Part shown: piece by piece, positions 1 to 5,062 of the stretch | Position numbering within the stretch: the stretch's first letter is position 1 | Layout of the letters: every line of letters starts with the position of its first letter | DNA from: Rhodospirillaceae bacterium | Lineage (GTDB): Bacteria; Pseudomonadota; Alphaproteobacteria; MPNO01; UBA2964 | Direction: 5' to 3' | DNA: 5,062 nt | Assembly: GCA_002712335.1 (NCBI GenBank) | Contig: PATI01000007.1 | Span: 52,722 to 57,783, forward strand | Made by a program: the position numbers and the translations under genes | The notes under the pieces: generated by a model | The model's input: the letters and a program-made list of their open reading frames with translations, nothing else | Database searches by the model: none | Told to the model about the DNA's origin: nothing

Positions 1-803
1 GGCAACTCGTTATACGTGCCACCGCGCATCCCAAAACTTCCTCCCACGTCGCCCGGTATTATCCGAATGCTAGTTTCAGGAATATTAAAAATTTGCTGCG
101 CTAACTGAAACCTAAGCGGATGTGGATTTTGTAGACCAGTATGAAGTGTATATCGATCTTGACGTTTATCATAATAGCCAAGACAGCCACGAGGCTCCAT
201 GGCTACAGCAGTTATACGGTTTACGATCATTTTTTCTTGGATGATATGTTCCGCTTCTTTGAATGCTTTACTAACTGCTAATGCATCCCCCATTTCTTGG
301 AAAAAGGATATATTATCCGGGCAATCAGGCCAAATTGCGGGGGCACTATCAGATATAGCGTGTTCTACATCTGTGACTGAGGTTATAGGTCTATACTCAA
401 CCTCAATTAATTCTGCTGCGTCGCGTGCCTGACTTTTTGTTTCTGCAACTATAAATGCAACGCAATCACCAACTAGACGAACTCGGTCTTCGACAAGTGC
501 TGGCCAGTGCGGATGATACATAGGGGAGCCATCTTTTTTCGTTTTATTAGCGTCTTCACACGGCAGACTCCCAAAGCCTTCCGCTGCCCATTCTTTTCCG
601 GTTAAAATCCTTAATACACCTGGAGCTTTTTCTGCTTTTGACGCGCTAATTGAAATAATATCAGCCATTGCGTAGGGGGAACGCAGGACATAACCCCATA
701 CTTGGTCCCGTAAATTTATGTCATCTAGGAATTCGCCCCTTCCAGTCAGTAGACGCGGATCTTCTTGTCTCGCTACGGATTGCCCGACTGCAAACTCTCC
801 CAT
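1..803 (-). CDS. Molybdopterin-binding large subunit, xanthine dehydrogenase / CO dehydrogenase (CoxL-like) family, 5' part only
   Basis: The minus strand is open from ATG at 803 to the left edge (267 codons plus 2 bases); the C-terminal part lies outside. It reads as the large, molybdenum-cofactor subunit of a molybdenum hydroxylase, which normally works in the cytoplasm with FAD and 2Fe-2S subunits to oxidise CO, purines, aldehydes or N-heterocycles. Family signatures seen: GQSVARQEDPRLLTGRGEF (residues 7-25), RSPYA (41-45), PGVLRILTG (61-69), RLVGDCVAFIVAET (109-122), DAAELIEVEY (128-137), MEPRG (202-206), LQNPHPLR (224-231) and GDVGGSFGMRGG (251-262). Residues ~15-140 fit the a/b hammerhead domain and ~150 onward the start of the Mo-cofactor domain. 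Gln225 aligns by motif with the active-site Gln near Mo in the family (inference). The substrate-determining loop (AYxCSFR in true form I CoxL) is out of view, so CO oxidation cannot be claimed. The start is supported by AAAGGAAAG just upstream. Family assignment is secure; the substrate is unknown. Confidence 0.9.
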   Translation of the reverse strand, partial: MGEFAVGQSVARQEDPRLLTGRGEFLDDINLRDQVWGYVLRSPYAMADIISISASKAEKAPGVLRILTGKEWAAEGFGSLPCEDANKTKKDGSPMYHPHWPALVEDRVRLVGDCVAFIVAETKSQARDAAELIEVEYRPITSVTDVEHAISDSAPAIWPDCPDNISFFQEMGDALAVSKAFKEAEHIIQEKMIVNRITAVAMEPRGCLGYYDKRQDRYTLHTGLQNPHPLRFQLAQQIFNIPETSIRIIPGDVGGSFGMRGGTYNEL

Positions 804-808
804 CGTTT

Positions 809-817
809 CTTTCCTTT
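809..817 (-). promoter_or_regulatory. Shine-Dalgarno of the molybdenum hydroxylase gene
   Basis: On the minus strand AAAGGAAAG lies upstream of the ATG at 803, with 8 nt between the AAGGA core and the start codon. This is good spacing and fixes the start of the leftward gene. Confidence 0.7.
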
Positions 818-841
818 CAAGACGACGAAATATTGTTAATC

Positions 842-870
842 ATCATATCGGAACGTTTAGTTCACAACAA
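842..870 (-). promoter_or_regulatory. Candidate sigma70-type promoter for the molybdenum hydroxylase gene
   Basis: On the minus strand, TTGTTG (870-865) is followed after exactly 17 nt by TATGAT (847-842). The -10 matches TATAAT at 5 of 6 positions and the -35 matches TTGACA at 3 of 6. Transcription would begin near 835, giving a leader of about 30 nt that contains the ribosome binding site. It was found by eye in AT-rich DNA, so it is only a candidate. Confidence 0.4.
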
Positions 871-888
871 CGGTATGGCATCTATCTT
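861..888 (+). promoter_or_regulatory. Candidate sigma70-type promoter for the mechanosensitive channel gene
   Basis: TTCACA (861-866, 5 of 6 to TTGACA) is followed after 16 nt by TATCTT (883-888, 4 of 6 to TATAAT). Transcription would start near 895. Its -35 overlaps the -35 of the leftward candidate. Other AT-rich hexamers further right (TATATA at 918-923, TATACT at 929-934) could serve as -10 boxes, but no convincing -35 was found for them. Confidence 0.3.
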
Positions 889-939
889 ATAAGTTCTGTA
901 ACCAATGGTGTTGCTGCTATATAAAGATTATACTGCGTA

Positions 940-3285
940 ATGTGGATTACTTGGAAAGTTAAGCTATTGAACATTTATGGCTGTTTTATGAGACGCTCAA
1001 ATTTTAAATATTTTCTTTGCGTATTATTTTTTGTCACTTTGGAACTTAGCAGTTTAGCGTTCGCACAACCCAGCACAAACCTCGCACAAAAAAATCTATC
1101 TACTGCTGAAAAAACCAGATTAACGGCAATAGTAGATACTTTAAAAAATGATAAAGAACGGCAAAAATTAATCAGTACCTTGGAAACTTTATTGGCCGTA
1201 AATTCCAAAGTTGAAGCAACTCGTGATACACCAGTCGGTATCGGAGTTGGAGGAATTAATTTTCTAACACAACGCATCGAATCCCTTACAAACGAGATTG
1301 TGTCAGGGGCTAAGGCGATCCTAGACCTGCCAAACATATTCAATTGGTTTAAACAACAGATTTCAAATCCCATAAAACGCTCTAGTTGGATCAATATTAT
1401 TTGGAAAGTTCTTTTATCCATTACAATCGGATTCTTAATAGAGAAATTATTTAGAACCATCATAGAAAATCCTCGAAAGCAGTTAGAAACAAAGGAAATT
1501 GATGGCTGGTGGGTTCAAGTTTCTTCTCTTGTAGGTCGAACGGCTTTAGATGTGATACCCATATTTGGTTTTATAGGAGGTAGCTATTTAATACTGATAC
1601 TTTCTGACCCGGGAATTCTTACTAAACAAGTTATCACAGCATTAATTATAGCAAACGTAATAGTCCGTCTTATTATGGCATTTGCAAGAATGCTTCTTGT
1701 TCCTTCAGCGGGTTCTCTTCGATTGATTCCTATTAAGGACGTTGATGCAAATTATCTATTTATTTGGATAAGGCGTATTTCAGAATTGACAGTTTATGGA
1801 ATTGCGTTTGTCCAAATTTCACAGATCTTGGGATTACCTCAAGAGGGTGTGGACGCTTTCCTAAAAATTATCGGTTTCATCGTAGCTTTGATGCTAATCG
1901 TCTTTATTCTGCAAAATCGGAATTTATTTACAAATTTATTCCAAAATAAAAAAGCAAACACCAAAGAAAAAAGGTATTTTTGGGATCGTGTAGCCGAAGT
2001 TTGGCACGTGCCCGCTGTCATTTATGTCGTCGCGATGTACCTAGTTTGGGCTCTTTCAGTTGAAGATGGTTTTGCAAAATTACTTGAATCGACAATCTTG
2101 ACAGTTGTCATCGTTATAGCTGGCCAATTATTTTTGTTAGGAATCAAACGGACAGTCCGGAGGGTTTTTTATCTTAAACCAGAGGTGAAAACACGCTACC
2201 CTGGTTTAGAAGCCCGAGCCAACAGATACCAACCAATTCTTATGAAGATTTGTACAATTATTGTTGGAATAATAGCAATTATCGCCATCTTTGAATCTTG
2301 GGGTCTCAACGCTTTTGATATGCTGCGTACACCTTTTGGGCAACAAGTAACTGCTAGTTGTGCTACTGTTATTCTTTTATTGGGAATTTCAGTTGCAATC
2401 TGGGAACTCACTAGTGCTACGGTCGAACGATATTTGTCTCGGATGGATGGAGACACTTCGGCGCGTGCCAAAACTTTATTACCCCTGCTGCGCACAGCTA
2501 TTTTAGTTGCACTAGTTACACTCGTTACGTTAGTTACCCTTTCAGAACTAGGATTAAATATCGGTCCACTGTTGGCAGGCGCAGGCGTTATCGGTCTAGC
2601 TGTAGGTTTTGGAGCACAAACACTGGTTAAGGATATAATCACCGGGCTATTTATGCTCATTGAAGATCATATATCTGTCGGCCACTTGGTGAAGGTGGGT
2701 GGCCATTCTGGGATTGTTGAAAAATTAACATTACGAACTATCCAGCTTCGGGATTTAGGGGGAACCGTGCACGTCATTCCCTTCAGTGAGGTAACAACCT
2801 TGGAAAATCTAACAAAAGATTTTTCACGATATATTTTCGATATAGGTATTGCCTATCGGGAAAATACGGATCATGTCGTTGAAGTGCTCCATGAATTAGG
2901 GGAGGAGCTCCTTAAAGATGCGCATTACAGCGAATTAATATTGGAGCCATTGGAAGTTCTTGGAGTTGATAGTTTTGGCGATAATGCGGTGGTTATCAAG
3001 GCTCGGATTACAACAAAACCAGCAAAACAATGGATAGTTGGTCGGGAATTTAACCGACGGATTAAGAAGCGTTTCGACGAACTTGGTATTGAGATGCCGT
3101 TTCCCCATCGTACAATTTATTTTGGTGAAGACTTGTCGGGTACTGCTCCTCCTGCGCGAGTTATGCAGGTTGAGGGTTCAAATAGTTTACCTAAAATAAA
3201 AGAGGAAGAAAAAACTTCACGAATAAAATCAACTGCTGCTCCCACCCCTGACTCAGATGGATCTGATCTCACTGACGGTGATTAA
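940..3285 (+). CDS. Large MscS-family mechanosensitive ion channel (YbiO-like)
   Basis: Inner-membrane channel expected to open under membrane tension and release solutes during hypo-osmotic shock. The longest ATG frame is 781 codons, closer to large paralogues such as E. coli YbiO (about 740 residues) than to MscS (286). In order: a signal peptide around residues 17-42 (cut after SLAFA), a helical periplasmic stretch (~48-90), roughly ten hydrophobic segments (about 151-170, 200-222, 228-250, 275-297, 306-325, 354-373, 382-403, 434-452, 470-490, 515-535), the pore helix AGAGVIGLAVGFGAQTLVKD (546-565), the beta domain with GIVE (591-594), LRDLGG (603-608) and VIPF (612-615), the C-terminal alpha/beta domain ending FPHRTIYFG (721-729), and a charged tail (732-781). 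The start is uncertain: ATG 940 has no Shine-Dalgarno, TTG 967 follows GGAAAG by 8 nt, and ATG 988 gives a classical signal peptide; 967 or 988 is more likely. An in-frame stop at 922-924 bounds it. The family call is strong; a role other than osmoprotection is possible. Confidence 0.93.
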   Translation: MWITWKVKLLNIYGCFMRRSNFKYFLCVLFFVTLELSSLAFAQPSTNLAQKNLSTAEKTRLTAIVDTLKNDKERQKLISTLETLLAVNSKVEATRDTPVGIGVGGINFLTQRIESLTNEIVSGAKAILDLPNIFNWFKQQISNPIKRSSWINIIWKVLLSITIGFLIEKLFRTIIENPRKQLETKEIDGWWVQVSSLVGRTALDVIPIFGFIGGSYLILILSDPGILTKQVITALIIANVIVRLIMAFARMLLVPSAGSLRLIPIKDVDANYLFIWIRRISELTVYGIAFVQISQILGLPQEGVDAFLKIIGFIVALMLIVFILQNRNLFTNLFQNKKANTKEKRYFWDRVAEVWHVPAVIYVVAMYLVWALSVEDGFAKLLESTILTVVIVIAGQLFLLGIKRTVRRVFYLKPEVKTRYPGLEARANRYQPILMKICTIIVGIIAIIAIFESWGLNAFDMLRTPFGQQVTASCATVILLLGISVAIWELTSATVERYLSRMDGDTSARAKTLLPLLRTAILVALVTLVTLVTLSELGLNIGPLLAGAGVIGLAVGFGAQTLVKDIITGLFMLIEDHISVGHLVKVGGHSGIVEKLTLRTIQLRDLGGTVHVIPFSEVTTLENLTKDFSRYIFDIGIAYRENTDHVVEVLHELGEELLKDAHYSELILEPLEVLGVDSFGDNAVVIKARITTKPAKQWIVGREFNRRIKKRFDELGIEMPFPHRTIYFGEDLSGTAPPARVMQVEGSNSLPKIKEEEKTSRIKSTAAPTPDSDGSDLTDGD
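988..1065 (+). other. Predicted signal peptide of the channel
   Basis: From the internal ATG at 988 the protein begins MRRSNFK, then a hydrophobic core (YFLCVLFFVTL) and SLAFA before QPST. This is a normal n-, h- and c-region with an A-x-A-like cleavage site between residues 42 and 43 (numbered from ATG 940). It implies that the following ~100-residue polar segment is periplasmic, as in other large MscS paralogues. It could alternatively stay uncleaved as a first membrane anchor. Confidence 0.65.
2512..2538 (+). repeat. Three tandem 9-bp units coding (Leu-Val-Thr)x3
   Basis: CTAGTTACA, CTCGTTACG and TTAGTTACC follow one another in frame and encode LVT LVT LVT (residues 525-533) in the hydrophobic segment just before the pore helix. 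The units share GTTAC and differ only at the Leu codon and the third base of Thr. The repeat is therefore imperfect at DNA level but exact at protein level. Confidence 0.8.
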
Positions 3286-3303
3286 AAATATATCAAAATA
3301 ACT

Positions 3304-4098
3304 ATGCAATTATTATCGCCACGTAATTTAAACCCTATAAACTGGATTGGGCTCAGAACCCACATTGGGAAAGAAATCCAAAGATTTTTGAAAGTGGGGC
3401 TACAAACCCTGTTAGCTCCAACGATTACCACTTTATTGTTTCTAGCTATTTTTAGTCTGGCTCTGGGTCGGGCGGTTCAATCAATTGGTGGTATTCCTTT
3501 TGTACAGTTTTTGGCTCCTGGCTTAATAATGATGGCGGTAATACAAAATGCATTCGCAAACACAGTCAGTTCTGTAATGATATCAAAAATTCAAGGTAAT
3601 ATAGTGGATATGTTAATGCCGCCGCTGTCGCCAAGTGAATTTATAATTGGGTTTGTTTTGGGGGGTATCGTTCGTGGTATATTGGTGGCTTTGTGTGTTG
3701 GCATTGCTTTATGGATCTTTGTTCCATTAAAGATATATAATATTTGGGTGATAATTTTTTATCTTGTGTCATCTGCTTCAATTCTCTCGATGGTTGGATT
3801 AATGACCGGAATAGTTGCCGAAAAGTTTGATCATCAAGCGTCTATTAGTAATTTTATTATTACACCCCTGTCATTTTTGTCGGGTACGTTTTATTCGATT
3901 GAACGTCTGCCCGAATTTTGGAGAGATGTGGTAATGTTTAATCCATTTTTTTTTATGATAGATGGGTTCCGTTTCGGATTTTTAGGCCAATCAGATGCCA
4001 CGTTAATTCTGGGTATTTCGTTGCTTTTAGTGATAAATATCCTACTGTGGATTATATGCCTTCGAATGGTAGCTACGGGCTATAAACTAAAGAGCTAA
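3304..4098 (+). CDS. ABC-2 type transporter permease (YadH-like)
   Basis: A 264-residue inner-membrane subunit of an ABC exporter, near the usual length of the YadH/ABC2_membrane family (about 250-270). After a polar N-terminus with GKEIQRFLKV (22-31), a typical cytoplasmic interface helix, six hydrophobic segments are visible (about 36-56, 66-86, 113-139, 147-170, 181-198, 232-254). Family-type motifs are FLAPGLIMMAVIQNAF (69-84), a loop with MLMPPLSPSEF (103-113), FLSGTFYSIERLP (191-203) and FNPFFFMIDGFRFGFLG (212-228). The substrate cannot be inferred. It begins 18 bp after the channel gene with no visible terminator, so co-transcription is likely. ATG 3304 is the only plausible start: the in-frame codon 3283-3285 is the stop of the channel gene, and no Shine-Dalgarno is visible in the gap. 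No ATP-binding subunit is in the window; since the next gene is argD, the ATPase must be encoded elsewhere. The family call is strong. Confidence 0.92.
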   Translation: MQLLSPRNLNPINWIGLRTHIGKEIQRFLKVGLQTLLAPTITTLLFLAIFSLALGRAVQSIGGIPFVQFLAPGLIMMAVIQNAFANTVSSVMISKIQGNIVDMLMPPLSPSEFIIGFVLGGIVRGILVALCVGIALWIFVPLKIYNIWVIIFYLVSSASILSMVGLMTGIVAEKFDHQASISNFIITPLSFLSGTFYSIERLPEFWRDVVMFNPFFFMIDGFRFGFLGQSDATLILGISLLLVINILLWIICLRMVATGYKLKS

Positions 4099-4139
4099 TT
4101 AGGATAGTTAGTTAAGTTGGGTGCGTGTCCGGCGCTGAG

Positions 4140-4158
4140 TTGATTATTGACAATGATT
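4140..4158. promoter_or_regulatory. Near-palindrome upstream of argD, possible operator
   Basis: The bases flanking A4150 are mirror-complementary: ATTATTG (4143-4149) faces CAATGAT (4151-4157) with a single mismatch. The left end also reads TTGAT-N4-GACAA (4140-4153), matching 8 of 10 fixed positions of the FNR/CRP-family site TTGAT-N4-ATCAA. A one-base centre cannot form an RNA hairpin, so a protein-binding site is the likelier reading. It does not resemble the E. coli ARG box. Confidence 0.3.
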
Positions 4159-4173
4159 CTACTGCGACATAGT
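4147..4173 (+). promoter_or_regulatory. Weak candidate promoter for argD
   Basis: A perfect TTGACA -35 (4147-4152) is followed after 15 nt by CATAGT (4168-4173, 4 of 6 to TATAAT). The spacer is short and the -10 poor, so only the -35 is notable. It would give a leader of about 50 nt before the TTG start. Confidence 0.3.
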
Positions 4174-4216
4174 TCCTACCGGGGTTTTTGTAAATTTAAT
4201 ATTGTCCCAAAGTTTT

Positions 4217-4221
4217 AGGAG
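4217..4221 (+). promoter_or_regulatory. Shine-Dalgarno that fixes a TTG start for argD
   Basis: AGGAG sits 7 nt before TTG 4229, ideal spacing. The alternative ATG at 4244 is 22 nt away, too far for this site. Confidence 0.75.
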
Positions 4222-4228
4222 TATAATT

Positions 4229-5062
4229 TTGACACCAGTTGTAATGCCTAGTTATGGTCGAACAGATATCGCTTTCGAATACGGAGAAGGAGTATATCTA
4301 TTTTCTACCAATGGAGACCGTTATTTAGATTTTGCTTCTGGGATAGCTGTTAACGCGTTGGGACATAAGCACCCAAGGTTAGTCAAGGCATTAGCTAATC
4401 AAAGCAATAAACTATGGCACGTTTCTAATCTTTACAAAATACCTGAACAAGAGGAACTGGCCCGAAAATTGGTGGCTGCGAGCTTCGCCGATACAGTTTT
4501 CTTTTGCAATTCTGGTGCTGAGTCTGTTGAAGCAGGAATAAAACTTATAAGAAAATATCACTCGCATATCGGGCACTCCGAGAGATATAGGATCATATCA
4601 TTTGACGGCAGTTTTCATGGACGAACACTATCAACCATTGCGGCTGCAAAAAACAAAGCACATGTATCTGGTTTTGGTCCTATGCCGGATGGGTTTGACC
4701 AAGCTTCTTTTGGAAATATTCAAACACTGCGTGATAAAATAACAGATCAGACCGCTGGTATTATTGTCGAGCCCATTCAGGGTGAGGGTGGTATCCGACC
4801 CTCCACCCAAGAATTTCTAGAGGGCTTACGTAAACTTTGTGACGAGCACGACTTATTGCTATTTTTTGATGAGGTTCAGACAGGTGTTGGTCGAACAGGT
4901 AAACTTTTTGCCTATGAAAATTTTGGTGTCAAACCTGATGTAATGTCGCTTGCAAAAGGTTTAGGGGGTGGAATCCCCGTTGCGGCTTGTCTTGCAACGG
5001 AGAAAGCAGCTGTGGGGATTACGCCGGGAACACATGGCAGTACTTTTGGTGGCAATCCACTT
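4229..5062 (+). CDS. argD: Acetylornithine aminotransferase, 5' part only
   Basis: The first 278 codons of a PLP-dependent class III aminotransferase run to the right edge; ArgD is usually about 390-405 residues, so roughly the last 120 are missing. It interconverts N-acetylglutamate 5-semialdehyde and N-acetylornithine with glutamate/2-oxoglutarate in cytoplasmic arginine biosynthesis; many ArgDs also serve lysine synthesis (DapC activity). Seen: YLDFASGIAVNALGH (residues 35-49), phosphate-binding NSGAES (94-99), FHGRT (129-133), VEPIQGEGG (180-188), PLP-ring Asp in FDEVQTGVGRTG (Asp214), Schiff-base Lys243 in SLAKGLGGG, and STFGGNPL at the end. Translation most likely starts at TTG 4229, because AGGAG lies 7 nt upstream and the N-terminus TPVVMPSYGRTDIAFE fits alphaproteobacterial ArgD; ATG 4244 would remove five residues. 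The upstream gap contains a TTGACA box, so argD may have its own promoter. Other class III enzymes (ornithine or succinylornithine aminotransferase) are possible but less likely. Confidence 0.93.
   Translation, partial: MTPVVMPSYGRTDIAFEYGEGVYLFSTNGDRYLDFASGIAVNALGHKHPRLVKALANQSNKLWHVSNLYKIPEQEELARKLVAASFADTVFFCNSGAESVEAGIKLIRKYHSHIGHSERYRIISFDGSFHGRTLSTIAAAKNKAHVSGFGPMPDGFDQASFGNIQTLRDKITDQTAGIIVEPIQGEGGIRPSTQEFLEGLRKLCDEHDLLLFFDEVQTGVGRTGKLFAYENFGVKPDVMSLAKGLGGGIPVAACLATEKAAVGITPGTHGSTFGGNPL

Larger units (their letters stand above)
4099..4228. other. Intergenic region between permease and argD
   Basis: 130 bp without a credible ORF. It holds a TTGACA hexamer (4147-4152) inside a near-palindrome and the argD ribosome binding site at its right end. 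A GGGG-TTTTT stretch (4181-4189) lacks a matching upstream stem, so no intrinsic terminator could be supported here. Confidence 0.6.

Noticed and set aside
199..924. Small plus-strand open frames (199-432, 668-892, 718-924)
   Set aside because: They lie opposite the strongly supported molybdenum hydroxylase frame or run into the intergenic region, and their translations show no recognisable domain.
927..932. Perfect TATAAT on the minus strand as the -10 of the leftward gene
   Set aside because: The best -35 at 17-18 nt spacing (TTCCAA) matches only 3 of 6, and it would lie in the channel gene if ATG 940 were used. The 842-870 candidate is better placed.
975..2660. Open frames overlapping the channel gene (975-1463 minus, 1764-1949 plus, 1839-2021 minus, 2196-2660 minus)
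   Set aside because: They are shadows of the channel coding sequence; none shows a recognisable domain or a convincing translation start.
4175..4192. CCTACCGGGGTTTTTG as an intrinsic terminator after the permease gene
   Set aside because: The T-run is only five bases, and the only upstream pairing found is a 4-bp CCGG match with a loop of over 40 nt, so no stable hairpin is supported.
4222..4227. Perfect TATAAT just before argD
   Set aside because: It lies between the Shine-Dalgarno and the start codon and has no -35 at a suitable distance; it would give a transcript lacking the ribosome binding site.
1..5062. A novel defence, mobile or CRISPR-like system
   Set aside because: Nothing seen in the window supports one: no direct-repeat array, no transposase, integrase, nuclease or toxin-like frame, and all sizeable frames belong to well-known housekeeping or transport families.

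Overview
The window looks like an ordinary chromosomal segment of a Gram-negative bacterium with a moderately AT-rich genome. An alphaproteobacterium is most likely, possibly a marine low-GC lineage. This rests on the style of the proteins: an ArgD whose N-terminus (TPVVMPSYGRTDIAFE) resembles alphaproteobacterial acetylornithine aminotransferases, a YbiO-like large MscS channel, and a CO-dehydrogenase/xanthine-dehydrogenase-type molybdenum subunit. No alignment or database search was run, so the taxonomy is an inference.

Layout. Positions 1-803 (minus strand) hold the first 267 codons of a molybdopterin-binding large subunit of the xanthine dehydrogenase/CO dehydrogenase family; the gene runs off the left edge. 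Positions 804-939 are a divergent intergenic region with a candidate promoter on each strand. Positions 940-3285 (plus) encode a large multi-pass MscS-family mechanosensitive channel with a signal peptide. Only 18 bp later, 3304-4098 (plus) encode an ABC-2 type (YadH-like) transporter permease, probably in the same transcription unit. Positions 4099-4228 are a 130-bp intergenic region with a TTGACA box inside a near-palindrome. Positions 4229-5062 (plus) hold the first 278 codons of acetylornithine aminotransferase (argD), which appears to start at TTG behind a good Shine-Dalgarno; the gene runs off the right edge.

How the genes relate. Four unrelated functions sit side by side: oxidative molybdenum-enzyme metabolism reading left, an osmotic safety valve plus a membrane exporter subunit reading right, and arginine biosynthesis reading right. 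The channel and permease are the only pair whose spacing suggests co-expression. No mobile element, CRISPR array, tRNA or rRNA, phage gene or defence system was recognised. The points worth a second look are small: start-codon choices, an ABC permease without an ATPase in view, overlapping divergent promoter candidates, a triplicated LVT motif in the channel, and the palindrome ahead of argD.
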